A stretch of DNA of 64,000 nt from Yinghuangia soli (GTDB lineage: Bacteria > Actinomycetota > Actinomycetes > Streptomycetales > Streptomycetaceae): positions 62,001 through 126,000 of the forward strand of contig NZ_JAKFHA010000012.1 in the NCBI RefSeq assembly GCF_021502675.1, written 5' to 3'. The notes under the pieces are model-generated. The model saw nothing but the letters and a program-made list of their open reading frames with translations, made no database searches and was not told the DNA's origin. Shown here piece after piece: positions 46,607-55,484 of this stretch. Within the stretch, counting starts at the first letter, position 1, and every line of letters starts with the position of its first letter. Position numbers and translations under genes: made by a program.

Positions 46607-47155
46607 GTGTCCGAGAACTACTGGAACCCGGTGCCCACCGCACAGGAGATCGTCCGCGCATACGGTGTGGACCATCTGTGGTTCGGCGGCAAGTGGGCCG
46701 AGCGCAACTGGCGCAACGTGCCGGGGCCGTTCTACGGCGCAATGACCGACACTTGCTGGACCGGCCGGATGGACGCGCCCGACCATGTCGCGTACGACGA
46801 CCGGGGCGGGGAGTTCGTCTATCGCCAGCCTCGCACGCCTGATGAAGTCCGCCTGATCGTGGCCGCGGCGGACGCCGACCCGGTTGCCGGGTATGGCTGG
46901 GACGGCGACGACCATTGGACCGTCCAATCCGTCCGCGATTGGTGGGCCGCCCGTGACCGGGTCCGCGCCTGGGCGGTGGAATCGGCCCGCCACCGTACGG
47001 ACTCCGGAAGCGCCGCTGCCGAGGATGCGGCCGACGGCCTCCACGACTACATCGCCTACATCGACGGCGACCTGGAGCGCGACCTCCGCCGCTACATGTT
47101 CTGGCTGGACCAGCGCCGGGCACCGCTGCCCGGCGAGCCGCTTCCCGAGCTGTGA
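46607..47155 (+). CDS. hypothetical protein
   Basis: 182 aa, acidic, Trp-rich, soluble. It opens MSENYWNPVPTAQEIVRAYG and contains LWFGGKWAERNWRNVPGPFY and DGDDHWTVQSVRDWWAARDR, blocks I recall from conserved Streptomyces proteins without known function. GTG 46607 was chosen for AAAGGGGGAG immediately upstream; an in-frame GTG lies at 46580. It follows the PaaX-type gene by 40 bp, so read-through is possible, though no functional link is evident. Confidence 0.7.
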   Translation: MSENYWNPVPTAQEIVRAYGVDHLWFGGKWAERNWRNVPGPFYGAMTDTCWTGRMDAPDHVAYDDRGGEFVYRQPRTPDEVRLIVAAADADPVAGYGWDGDDHWTVQSVRDWWAARDRVRAWAVESARHRTDSGSAAAEDAADGLHDYIAYIDGDLERDLRRYMFWLDQRRAPLPGEPLPEL

Positions 47156-47180
47156 CATCGCCGGCGCTGGGCAGCGCCCC

Positions 47181-48458
47181 TCAGTAGGCGACCGGGTCGC
47201 GGACGATGGGGCAGGTCATGCAGTGGCCGCCGCCTCGGCCGCGGCCCAGTTCTGCGCCGACGATGGTGATGACCTCGATGCCCGCCTTGCGCAGTGCCGT
47301 GTTGGTGGTGGTGTTGCGGTCGTAGGTGAAGACCACGCCGGGTTCGAGGGCCACCGCGTTGTTGCCGCTGTCCCATTGCTGGCGTTCGGAGGCGTACTCG
47401 TCGCCGCCGGTCTCGATGACCCGCAGTGCGGACAGCCCGAGGGCCTTGGCCACCACGTCGGTGAATGCGGTGCTGCCCTCGTCGATGACGTCCAGGCCTG
47501 CCGGGTTGTCGGCCGGGCGCAGGGAGAACGCGCGGACCGCGTCCATGATGCGCGGGTAGAGGGTGACGGTGTCGCGGTCCGCGAAGGTGAACACCGTGTC
47601 CAGGTGCATCGCGGCGCGGAGCTTCGGCATGCCGGCCACCACGACGTGTTCCGCGGCGCCCTGCGCGAACAGCGCGGCGGCGACCTGGGTGATCGCCTGG
47701 CGGGACGTGCGCTCGCTCATGCCCATCAGGACCACGCCGTTGCCCACCGGCATGATGTCGCCGCCCTCGAACGTGGCCTGGCCCCAGCTCTGTTCGGGAT
47801 CGCCCCACCACACCGTGGAGTCGGCGTAGTCGGGGTGGAAGCGGTAGACGGCCTTCATCAGCAAGGTCTCGTCGTGCCGCGCGGGCCAGTACAGCGGGTT
47901 GAGGGTCAGGCCGCCGTAGAGCCAGCAGGTGGTGTCGCGGGTGTAGAGGGTGTTGGGCAGCGGCGGCATCAAGTACTCGCGGGCGCCGACCTGTTCGCGG
48001 GCGAGTGCGACGGCCGGCGGCCGGAAGTCGTCCGGCAGGTCGGCGGTGGCCAGGCCGCCGATCAGGTACTCGGCGAGCCGCCACGGTTCGAGGGTGTCCA
48101 GGAACGCATGCGTGCTGTCCACGAGGCCGACGCCGACCTGGTTCGCGGTGATCTTGCGTTCCAGCAGCCAGGCCTTGGCCTCCGGGATTGCCATGGTCTG
48201 CGCGAGGAGGTCGTGCAGTTCGACGACCTCGACGCCGCGCGTGGTCAGCTTGTTCACGAAGTCCGCGTGGTCGCGCTGGGCGTTCTCGACCCACATCACG
48301 TCGTCGAAGAGCAGTTCCTCGGCGTTGGTCGGCGTGAGCCGCCGATGGGCCAGGCCCGGTGCGCACACCAGGACCTTGCGGAGCCGCCCGACCTCGGAAT
48401 GCACGCCGTGCCGCCGGGGCGCCGCTGCGCTGCCGTCCACGGCCTCGATGCTGGTCAT
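47181..48458 (-). CDS. arcA: arginine deiminase
   Basis: 425 aa. Converts arginine to citrulline and ammonia, the first step of the ADI pathway that yields ATP and raises pH. Conserved blocks: [32 protein letters not shown], and the catalytic Cys413 in GGGHCMTCP. The N-terminus is about 10 residues longer than in pseudomonads. ATG 48458 with GAAAGG 8 nt upstream, 21 bp after the antiporter stop, so the two are an operon. Ornithine carbamoyltransferase and carbamate kinase are not in the window. Confidence 0.96.
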   Translation of the reverse strand: MTSIEAVDGSAAAPRRHGVHSEVGRLRKVLVCAPGLAHRRLTPTNAEELLFDDVMWVENAQRDHADFVNKLTTRGVEVVELHDLLAQTMAIPEAKAWLLERKITANQVGVGLVDSTHAFLDTLEPWRLAEYLIGGLATADLPDDFRPPAVALAREQVGAREYLMPPLPNTLYTRDTTCWLYGGLTLNPLYWPARHDETLLMKAVYRFHPDYADSTVWWGDPEQSWGQATFEGGDIMPVGNGVVLMGMSERTSRQAITQVAAALFAQGAAEHVVVAGMPKLRAAMHLDTVFTFADRDTVTLYPRIMDAVRAFSLRPADNPAGLDVIDEGSTAFTDVVAKALGLSALRVIETGGDEYASERQQWDSGNNAVALEPGVVFTYDRNTTTNTALRKAGIEVITIVGAELGRGRGGGHCMTCPIVRDPVAY

Positions 48459-48479
48459 GCGCTGCCTTTCGGTACGACG

Positions 48480-49982
48480 TCAGATGCTTACGGCCCCGGT
48501 GGCCAGGGCCGCGACCCCGGCCACCGCGCCGGCCAGCGAGAACACGAACAGGCCGAGCTCGGCGCGCGAGAAGACCCGCCGGCCCTGCTCGCGCCGGGCC
48601 ATCGCGAACAGCACGGTGGCCGGTGCGTAGATGATGAACGACACGAGGACGTACTTGAGTCCGGCGGCGTACAGCAGGAACGCCGTGTACACGGTCGCCA
48701 GGACGGCGTACGTCAGGTCCCGGGACCGCCCGGATCTGCCGCCCGGCGCGTCCCGCGGCACCAGCAGCTTGACCGCGTACGCCGCGGCCAGCAGGAACGG
48801 GATGAGACTGAGCGCGCTGGTCAGGTCCAGCGCGAAGTTGAACGCGTCGTCGGAGAAGAGCGTCGCGATCAGGACGACCTGGGTGAGCAGCGTCGTGGCG
48901 ACCAGCGCGGGCACCGGTACGTCCTGGTCGGTGGACCGGCCCAGGAAGCGGGGCATGTCGTCGTCCTGCGCGGCGACGTACAGGACCTCGGCGGCCATCA
49001 GCGTCCACGCGAGATAGGCGCCCAGGACCGACACGATCAGCCCGACGCTGATGAATACGCGCCCCCAGGTCCCGACTTCGTGCTCGAGGACGCCGGCCAT
49101 GGACGGCTGGCGCAGTTCGGCGATCTCGCCCATCGGCATGATCCCGTACGACACGATCGTCACCGACGCGAACACCGAGAAGACGCTCAGGAAACCGAGC
49201 ACGGTCGCCCGGCCCACGTCCTCGCGCCTGCGCGCGTGCCGCGAGTAGACGCTGGCGCCCTCGACGCCCAGGAAGACGAAGACGGTGGCCAGCATGGTGC
49301 CGCGCACCTGGTCGAACAGCGAGCCGGCGTAGTCCGCGCCGCCGAAGTTGTCGGCGAAGACCGACGGGTCGAGGTAGAACAGCGCCAGCACGATGAAGAA
49401 CAGGATCGGGACGATCTTCGCGACCGTCACGATCTTGTTGATCGCCGCGGCCTCCTTCACGCCGCGCCGGATCAGCAGGAAGAACGCCCACAGGCCGACT
49501 GACGACAAGGCCACCGCGAGCACGGTGTCGCCGTCGCCGAGTGCCGGGGCGAGCGCGCCGACCGTCGACATGATCAGCACCCAGTACGTCACGTTTCCCA
49601 CGCAGGCACTGGCCCAGTAGCCGAACGCCGAGAAGAAGCCCGGATATTCGCCGAAGCCGGCCTTCGCGTAGGCGTACACGCCGGCATCCAGGTCCGGGCG
49701 GCGCACCGCGAGCAGCTGGAACACGAAGGCGAGCATGAGCATGCCCGCCCCGGCCACCGCCCACGCGATCAGCGCCCCCGCGACACCGGTCTCCTGCGCG
49801 AACCGGCGCGGCAGCGAGAACACCCCGGCGCCCACCATCGACCCGACCACCATCGCGGTCAGCGCCGGCACGCCCAGCTTCACGGCCTTCCCGGCCGCTC
49901 CGGAAGATCCATCCGACCCGGAAGATCCGGCCGCCGCACCGACCGCGGCACCAGCCGGGCCCGAGTCCTCCGAGGACGTCAC
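48480..49982 (-). CDS. APC-family arginine/ornithine antiporter-like permease
   Basis: 500 aa, about 12-13 TM helices. A Ser/Gly-rich N-terminal tail (1-30) precedes the APC signature LTAMVVGSMVGAGVFSLPRRFAQ, then GVEGASVYSRHARRREDVG and AAEVLYVAAQDDDMPRFLGR, typical of the basic amino acid/polyamine antiporter branch that includes ArcD and LysI. Its place before arcA supports arginine:ornithine exchange. GTG start; the ribosome site is weak. The 197 bp upstream (49983-50179) are relatively A+T-rich near 50020-50060, with no operator I can defend. Confidence 0.88.
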   Translation of the reverse strand: MTSSEDSGPAGAAVGAAAGSSGSDGSSGAAGKAVKLGVPALTAMVVGSMVGAGVFSLPRRFAQETGVAGALIAWAVAGAGMLMLAFVFQLLAVRRPDLDAGVYAYAKAGFGEYPGFFSAFGYWASACVGNVTYWVLIMSTVGALAPALGDGDTVLAVALSSVGLWAFFLLIRRGVKEAAAINKIVTVAKIVPILFFIVLALFYLDPSVFADNFGGADYAGSLFDQVRGTMLATVFVFLGVEGASVYSRHARRREDVGRATVLGFLSVFSVFASVTIVSYGIMPMGEIAELRQPSMAGVLEHEVGTWGRVFISVGLIVSVLGAYLAWTLMAAEVLYVAAQDDDMPRFLGRSTDQDVPVPALVATTLLTQVVLIATLFSDDAFNFALDLTSALSLIPFLLAAAYAVKLLVPRDAPGGRSGRSRDLTYAVLATVYTAFLLYAAGLKYVLVSFIIYAPATVLFAMARREQGRRVFSRAELGLFVFSLAGAVAGVAALATGAVSI

Positions 49983-50179
49983 AAGTGCACCGCCATTCCG
50001 GCTCGACAGGCGACCAGGGAATGATTTGCACCTTATGGCTGATCATGGTCTTCCGCCTGGCGAGTGCGGCGTCTCCCACATGCCTCCCAGGCGCCCGCGC
50101 GCAGCGCGAAGCCCTCGCGGGCAGCGCCGGATTCGGCGCCGCCTACGAGGGCTTCAGGACCGGCTGACCAGCAGCTTCT

Positions 50180-51334
50180 CTACTTCGGCAGGTTGCGGGC
50201 CATGACGATGCGCTGGACCTGGTTGGTGCCTTCGTAGATCTGGGTGATCTTGGCGTCGCGCATCATGCGCTCGACCGGGTAGTCGCGCGTGTAGCCGTAG
50301 CCGCCGAGCAGCTGGATCGCGTCGATGGTGATCTCCATCGCGGCGTCCGACGCGTAGCACTTGGCGGCCGCACCGTAGAAGGTCAGGTCGGCGTCGCCGC
50401 GCTCGGACTTCGCCGCGGCCTGGTACGTCAGCGCGCGGGCGGCTTCCAGCTTCATGGCCATGTCGGCGAGCATGAACTGCACGCCCTGGAAGTCCGCGAT
50501 CGGCTTGCCGAACTGGCGGCGCTCCTGCACGTAGTTCTTGGCGTAGTCGAGCGCGCCCTGCGCGATGCCCAGCGCCTGCGCGGCGATGGTCACGCGGGTG
50601 TGGTCCAGGGTCGCCATCGCGGTCGCGAAGCCGGTGCCCTCCTCGCCGATCATGCGGTCCGCCGGGATGCGGACGTTGTCGAGGTACACCTCGCGCGTCG
50701 GGGAGCCCTTGATGCCGAGCTTCTTCTCCGGCGCGCCGAACGAGACGCCCTCGTCGGACTTCTCCACGACGAACGCCGAGATGCCCTTCGAGCGCTTGTC
50801 CGGGTCGGTCACCGCCATCACGGTGTAGTACTCCGACACCCCGGCGTTGGTGATCCAGCGCTTGACGCCGTTCAGCACCCAGTAGTCGCCGTCGCGCACC
50901 GCGCGGGCCTTCATGCCGGCCGCGTCCGAGCCCGCCTCGGGCTCCGAGAGGCAGTACGAGAACATCGCCTCGCCGCGCGCGACCGGGGTCAGGTAGCGGC
51001 GCTTGAGGTCCTCCGACGCGGACAGCATCAGCGGCATCGTGCCGAGCTTGTTGACCGCGGGGATCAGCGACGAGGACGCGCAGACCCGGGCGACCTCCTC
51101 GATCACCAGCACGGTGGCCAGCGCGTCGGCGCCCGCGCCCTCGTACTCCTCGGGGATGTGCACGGCCTGCAGGTCGGCGGCCGACAGCGCGTCCAGCGCC
51201 TCCTGCGGGAAGCGGCCCTGCTCGTCCACCTCGGCCGCGAACGGCGCGATCTTCGCCTCCGCCAGCGCGCGCACGGTGTCGCGCAGCATCACGTGCTCGT
51301 CGCCGAGACGGAAGAGGTCAAAGTCCTTGTTCAC
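50180..51334 (-). CDS. acyl-CoA dehydrogenase
   Basis: 384 aa, full-length flavoenzyme of the short/medium-chain type. FSYCLSEPEAGSDAAGM and WITNAGVSEYYTVMAVTD are the FAD/substrate blocks; the catalytic Glu lies in QIYEGTNQVQRIVMAR near the C-terminus. The N-terminus starts FDLFRLGDEHVMLRDTVR. GTG 51334 chosen because the fold begins at once. Divergent from a TetR gene, an arrangement conserved for the Streptomyces fatty acyl-CoA dehydrogenase AcdH; that exact identity is likely but not proven here. Confidence 0.93.
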   Translation of the reverse strand: MNKDFDLFRLGDEHVMLRDTVRALAEAKIAPFAAEVDEQGRFPQEALDALSAADLQAVHIPEEYEGAGADALATVLVIEEVARVCASSSLIPAVNKLGTMPLMLSASEDLKRRYLTPVARGEAMFSYCLSEPEAGSDAAGMKARAVRDGDYWVLNGVKRWITNAGVSEYYTVMAVTDPDKRSKGISAFVVEKSDEGVSFGAPEKKLGIKGSPTREVYLDNVRIPADRMIGEEGTGFATAMATLDHTRVTIAAQALGIAQGALDYAKNYVQERRQFGKPIADFQGVQFMLADMAMKLEAARALTYQAAAKSERGDADLTFYGAAAKCYASDAAMEITIDAIQLLGGYGYTRDYPVERMMRDAKITQIYEGTNQVQRIVMARNLPK

Positions 51335-51392
51335 GAGCGGGCACTCCGATCGGGGCGGCGGGGGTACTGCAAGCGGGGGAACTGCAGGCAGG

Positions 51393-51437
51393 CACGGCAA
51401 GCGGGTACGGCAAGCGGGTACTGCCAGGGGTACGGCG
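51393..51437. repeat. 13-bp tandem repeat upstream of the acyl-CoA dehydrogenase gene
   Basis: CACGGCAAGCGGG (51393-51405) and TACGGCAAGCGGG (51406-51418) are followed by two shorter variants, and a diverged copy lies at 51365-51376. The array would be in the leader of the acyl-CoA dehydrogenase mRNA. Confidence 0.65.
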
Positions 51438-51449
51438 TTCCATCATTCG

Positions 51450-51511
51450 ATGGCACTCAGTACCCCAGACTATGCGCACCGAGTGCCATAGCCAAGCTCC
51501 GGTGCTAGGTT
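51450..51511. promoter_or_regulatory. inverted-repeat operator and leaderless promoter of the TetR gene
   Basis: ATGGCACTC (51450-51458) and GAGTGCCAT (51481-51489) are exact complements, 22 bp apart. TAGGTT (51506-51511) is a -10 placed 7 nt before the tetR ATG, and the right arm lies over the -35 position. The left arm would act on the divergent acyl-CoA dehydrogenase. Confidence 0.65.
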
Positions 51512-51518
51512 CCCGACC

Positions 51519-52226
51519 ATGACGACGGGACCGGCCAAGCCCCCGATACGCGACGCGCTCGTCGCCGCCGCCTTCCAGCTGTTCCCGGAACGCGGCTACG
51601 ACCAGACCACCGTCGACGACATCGCCGCGCTCGCCGGGGTCGGCCGCCGCTCGTTCTTCCGGTACTTCCCGAGCAAAGAGGACGTCGTCTTCCCGGACCA
51701 CGAGCGCTCGCTCGCCGACATGACCGCCTTCCTGGCGGCCGGCCCCGACGACGAGGACCCGGTCGAGCGCGTGTGCGAGGCGGCCCGCCTGGTACTCCGG
51801 CTCTACGCCGACGACCCCGTCTTCTCGGTGCAGCGCTACCGGCTCACCAAGCAGGTCCCCGGCCTGCGCACCTACGAGCTCTCGGTGGTCCGCCGCTACG
51901 AGAGCGCCCTGGCCCACTACCTGCGCGGCCGCTTCGCGGACCGCCCGGACAACGCGCTGCGCGCCGACGTCCTGGCGGCCTCCGTGGTCGCCGCGCACAA
52001 CAACGCGCTGCGCGGCTGGCTGCGCTCGGACGGCGAGGGCGACGCGGCCGCAGCCGTCGACCACGCCCTCGATTTCGTGCGCCGCACGTGGAGCCCCGAC
52101 ACCGGCGACGGCTCCCCGGGCGCCGCGGCGACCGAGCCCGACGACGTCGTCGTGGTCATCGCCAAGCGCCGCACCCCGATGTGGCGCGTGGTCCGCGACA
52201 TCGAATCCGCCCTCGCGGACGACTGA
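51519..52226 (+). CDS. TetR family regulator, probably of the divergent acyl-CoA dehydrogenase
   Basis: 235 aa. Helix-turn-helix about 12-58 (RDALVAAAFQLFPERGYDQT, VGRRSFFRYFPSKEDV), then a helical domain with FSVQRYRLTKQVPGLRTYEL and an acidic C-terminal extension. No Shine-Dalgarno; the -10 spacing predicts a leaderless message. The ligand is probably an acyl-CoA given the neighbour (inference). Confidence 0.9.
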   Translation: MTTGPAKPPIRDALVAAAFQLFPERGYDQTTVDDIAALAGVGRRSFFRYFPSKEDVVFPDHERSLADMTAFLAAGPDDEDPVERVCEAARLVLRLYADDPVFSVQRYRLTKQVPGLRTYELSVVRRYESALAHYLRGRFADRPDNALRADVLAASVVAAHNNALRGWLRSDGEGDAAAAVDHALDFVRRTWSPDTGDGSPGAAATEPDDVVVVIAKRRTPMWRVVRDIESALADD

Positions 52227-52235
52227 CACCGGCGC

Positions 52236-52269
52236 GGCCCCGTGCCCGGGGGGGCTCGATCACGGGGCC
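52236..52269 (+). terminator. hairpin after the TetR gene
   Basis: GGCCCCGTG (52236-52244) pairs with CACGGGGCC (52261-52269), 16-nt loop, starting 10 bp after the stop. The rest of the 262-bp gap to the HdeD-like gene shows no clear operator. Confidence 0.6.
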
Positions 52270-52488
52270 CTGCGACGCCGCGCACCCCCTCGCCGACCCG
52301 GCTTCTCGCCGCCCGCGCGCCCGCTGCCCTCCCGCCCTCTGCCGCCCGCGGTCCCGGCCGGCGGCCCGCCGTCGCATCTCTCGCGTTGCGGGAGTGATCG
52401 GACGCTGTTCTAGTCGAGGTGGGATCCGTGATGGCGCGTATCCGCCGATATGCGCCGCACGGCGCGCACGGCTAGGAGCGTGGAAGCC

Positions 52489-53124
52489 ATGGAAACCGAG
52501 ACCAATCCGAGCATCCAAGGCATGTGGGGCCAGCTCGCGCAGGCCGCCTGGCAGGCCGTTCTGCTGGCCGGCCTGGCCACCCTCGCCCTCGGCTGCGTCA
52601 TCCTGGCGTGGCCCGAACCCACCCTGATGGTGGTGGGCGTGCTGTTCGGCGTCTACCTGCTCATCACCGGTGTGGCCCAGCTGATCGCCGCCTTCGGGAC
52701 GCACGCCGCCACCTCCATGCGGGTGATGGCGTTCATCAGCGGTGCGCTGTCCGTCCTGCTGGGCCTGTTCTGCTTCCGCGGCACCACCCAGTCGATCTTC
52801 CTGCTGGCCGTCTGGATCGGCATCGGCTGGCTGTTCCGCGGCATCACCGAGACCATGGCGGCCGTCTCCGACTCCGACATGCCGAGCCGCGGCTGGCAGG
52901 TGTTCCTCGGCGTCATCACCGCGATCGGCGGCGTGGTTCTGATCGTGGCGCCGTTCGGCTCGATCAGCGTGCTGACGGTCTTCGCCGGCATCTGGCTGAT
53001 CCTGGTGGGCCTCGTGGAGATCGTCACCGCGTTCCGCATCCGCGGGCACGCCAAGAAGATCAGCGAGGCCGAGGCCGAGTGGGCCGCCGACAACGCCGCC
53101 GCGCGGACCGTCATGGGGGAGTAG
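52489..53124 (+). CDS. HdeD-family membrane protein
   Basis: 211 aa with six TM helices in three hairpins, the HdeD/DUF308 pattern: AVLLAGLATLALGCVILAWPEP, a repeat near FISGALSVLLGLFCF, and GWQVFLGVITAIGGVVLIVAP. HdeD is an acid-resistance membrane protein in enterobacteria; the molecular function is unknown. ATG 52489 with AGGAG 10 nt upstream. It runs into the molybdoenzyme gene with a 5-nt gap, so the two are one transcript. Confidence 0.88.
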   Translation: METETNPSIQGMWGQLAQAAWQAVLLAGLATLALGCVILAWPEPTLMVVGVLFGVYLLITGVAQLIAAFGTHAATSMRVMAFISGALSVLLGLFCFRGTTQSIFLLAVWIGIGWLFRGITETMAAVSDSDMPSRGWQVFLGVITAIGGVVLIVAPFGSISVLTVFAGIWLILVGLVEIVTAFRIRGHAKKISEAEAEWAADNAAARTVMGE

Positions 53125-53129
53125 CGACC

Positions 53130-55484
53130 GTGGTGAGTGCGAACGAGTTGCCGAAGACCGCGGACGAGCCGGCCCCGGCACCCGGAGGACCGGCGCCGGC
53201 CGCCGCGTACAGCCGTCCGACGGCCGGGTGGGGCGCCGCGTTCAGCGTCGGCAAGGTCCTCCTGCGTCGGCACGGCGCCCCGGTCGAGGACCTGCGCGCC
53301 ACCCTGCGCATGAACCACGCCGGAGAGGGCTTCGACTGCCCCGGCTGCGCATGGCCGGACGACCCGGACGGCCTGCACCTGGACGTCTGCGAGAACGGCC
53401 TCAAGCACGCCGCCTGGGAGATGACCCACAAGCGCGTCGACCGCGCCTTCTTCGCCGCGCACACCGTCGGCGAGCTGTCCGGCTGGTCCGACCACGCCCT
53501 CGAGGACCAGGGCCGGCTGACCGAGCCGATGGTGTACGACCGGGAGACCGACCGGTACGTGCCGATCAGCTGGGACGACGCGTTCGCCCTCACCGGCGAC
53601 ATCCTGCGCGGCCTCGACAGCCCGGACCGCGCCGCGTTCTACACCTCCGGCCGACTCGGCAACGAGGCGTCGTTCCTCTACCAGCTGCTGGCCCGCGAGT
53701 TCGGCACCAACAACATGCCGGACTGCTCCAACATGTGCCACGAAGCCAGCGGCCGTGCCCTCACCGCGGCCATCGGCAGCGCCAAGGGCACCGTCGACCT
53801 GCGCGACTGGCAGCACGCCGACACCATCTTCGTGCTGGGCGTCAACGCCGCCTCCAACGCGCCGCGCATGCTCACGTCGCTGGCCCAGGCGTACCGGCGC
53901 GGCGCGCAGATCGTGCACGTCAACCCGCTCGTGGAGGCAGCCGCCGGACGCACGATCGTGCCCCACGAGCTGCGCACGATGGCCACCTTGAAGGCCACCC
54001 CGACCGGCACCTTCGACCTGCAGCCGCGCATCGCGGGCGACATGGCCCTGATGCGCGGCATGGCCAAGGCGCTCCTGGAGACCGCGGAGACCGACCCGAG
54101 CGCCGTCGACCACGTCTTCCTCGAACGCTTCACCGCGGGCTTCGAGGAGTACCGCGAGCTGTGCCGGGCCACCGAATGGACGGACATCGAGCAGGGCAGC
54201 GGGCTGGCGGTCAGCCAGATCCGCCGGGCAGCCGAGATGTACCGCGCCGGCGCCCACACGATCGTGGCGTGGTGCCTCGGCGTCACCCAGCAGGAGCACG
54301 CGGTCGACACCATCCGCGAGATCGTCAACCTCCTGCTGCTGCGCGGCAACATCGGCCGCGAAGGCGCCGGACCCTGCCCGATCCGCGGGCACAGCAACGT
54401 CCAGGGCAACCGCACCTGCGGCATCAACCACCGGCCCGACGACGCATTCCTGGACCGCCTCGCCGACGCCTGCGGCATCGAACCGCCGCGCGAGGCAGGG
54501 CTCGACACGGTACGCACCATCCAGGCCATGCACGACGGCGAAGTCCGGGTGTTCGTCGGCATGGGCGGCAACTTCGCCCTCGCCACCCCCGACACCCCGT
54601 ACACCGCCGAGGCACTGCGCCGCTGCGAACTGACCGTCCAGGTCAGCACGAAGCTCAACCGCAGCCACCTCGTACACGGCCGCCACGCGCTGATCCTGCC
54701 GTGCCTGGGCCGCACCGAGAAGGACCACCAGGCCACCGGCGTGCAGTCCGTGTCGGTCGAGGACTCCATGAGCATGGTCCACCTGTCCCGCGGCATGAAG
54801 CAGCCCGCCTCGCCCCACCTGCGCTCCGAACCGGCGATCGTGGCCGGCATCGCCCTCGCCACGCTGCCGGACAGCCCTACCCCATGGCGCGAGTACGCCG
54901 AGGACTACGACCTCATCCGCGACACCATGGCCCGCGCGCTGGACGGCTTCGACGACTTCAACCAGCGCGTACGCCTCCCGCACGGCTTCCGGCTGCGCCA
55001 GCCCGCCCGCGAACGCGTCTTCCTGACCCCCTCCGGCCGCGCCGAGTTCTCGCACGCCCCGCTCCCGCCCCTGGACGCCACCCCCGGGCGGCTCGTCCTC
55101 GGCACCATGCGCTCGCACGACCAGTGGAACACCACCATCTACTCGGAGAACGACCGCTACCGCGGCATCGAGGGCCTCCGCACCCTCGTCTTCATGAACC
55201 CCGCCGACATGGCCGAACGCGGCCTCGCGGACCGGGACTTGGTGGACATCACCAGCTTCGCCAAGGACGGCACGCAGCGAAATCTGCGGAACTACACGGC
55301 CGTCGCGTACGACATCCCGCCCGGCTGCGCGGCCGGCTACATGCCGGAGATGAACGTCCTGTGCCCGGCCGGCGACTACAGCGAGCAGAGCGACCAGCCG
55401 CTGATGAAGCACCTCAACGTCGAGATCGCCCCCGCGGCCGCCGACCTTGCCGCCCCCGACGGCACGGCGACGGCGTCCGGTTAG
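53130..55484 (+). CDS. FdhF/YdeP-type molybdopterin oxidoreductase
   Basis: 784 aa, close to the YdeP length. An N-terminal Pro/Ala tail is followed by Cys70-x2-Cys73 and Cys87 (GFDCPGCAWPDDP), a 4Fe-4S-type site, then NMCHEASGRAL with Cys203 in the molybdenum region, GRLGNEASFLYQLL, IRGHSNVQGNRTCGI and a C-terminal cofactor domain (TMRSHDQWNTTIYSENDRY). YdeP is linked to acid resistance in E. coli; the true substrate is unknown. GTG 53130 with GGGGGAG 8 nt upstream. Confidence 0.92.
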   Translation: MVSANELPKTADEPAPAPGGPAPAAAYSRPTAGWGAAFSVGKVLLRRHGAPVEDLRATLRMNHAGEGFDCPGCAWPDDPDGLHLDVCENGLKHAAWEMTHKRVDRAFFAAHTVGELSGWSDHALEDQGRLTEPMVYDRETDRYVPISWDDAFALTGDILRGLDSPDRAAFYTSGRLGNEASFLYQLLAREFGTNNMPDCSNMCHEASGRALTAAIGSAKGTVDLRDWQHADTIFVLGVNAASNAPRMLTSLAQAYRRGAQIVHVNPLVEAAAGRTIVPHELRTMATLKATPTGTFDLQPRIAGDMALMRGMAKALLETAETDPSAVDHVFLERFTAGFEEYRELCRATEWTDIEQGSGLAVSQIRRAAEMYRAGAHTIVAWCLGVTQQEHAVDTIREIVNLLLLRGNIGREGAGPCPIRGHSNVQGNRTCGINHRPDDAFLDRLADACGIEPPREAGLDTVRTIQAMHDGEVRVFVGMGGNFALATPDTPYTAEALRRCELTVQVSTKLNRSHLVHGRHALILPCLGRTEKDHQATGVQSVSVEDSMSMVHLSRGMKQPASPHLRSEPAIVAGIALATLPDSPTPWREYAEDYDLIRDTMARALDGFDDFNQRVRLPHGFRLRQPARERVFLTPSGRAEFSHAPLPPLDATPGRLVLGTMRSHDQWNTTIYSENDRYRGIEGLRTLVFMNPADMAERGLADRDLVDITSFAKDGTQRNLRNYTAVAYDIPPGCAAGYMPEMNVLCPAGDYSEQSDQPLMKHLNVEIAPAAADLAAPDGTATASG

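Noticed and set aside
49983-50060. Possible ARG box (TTGCACCTTATGG-like) before the arginine operon
   Set aside because: Only a loose half-site resemblance; I could not draw two proper 18-bp boxes.
49985-50167. 60-codon plus-strand open frame upstream of the antiporter
   Set aside because: No ribosome site, no homology pattern, and it lies in the antiporter leader region.
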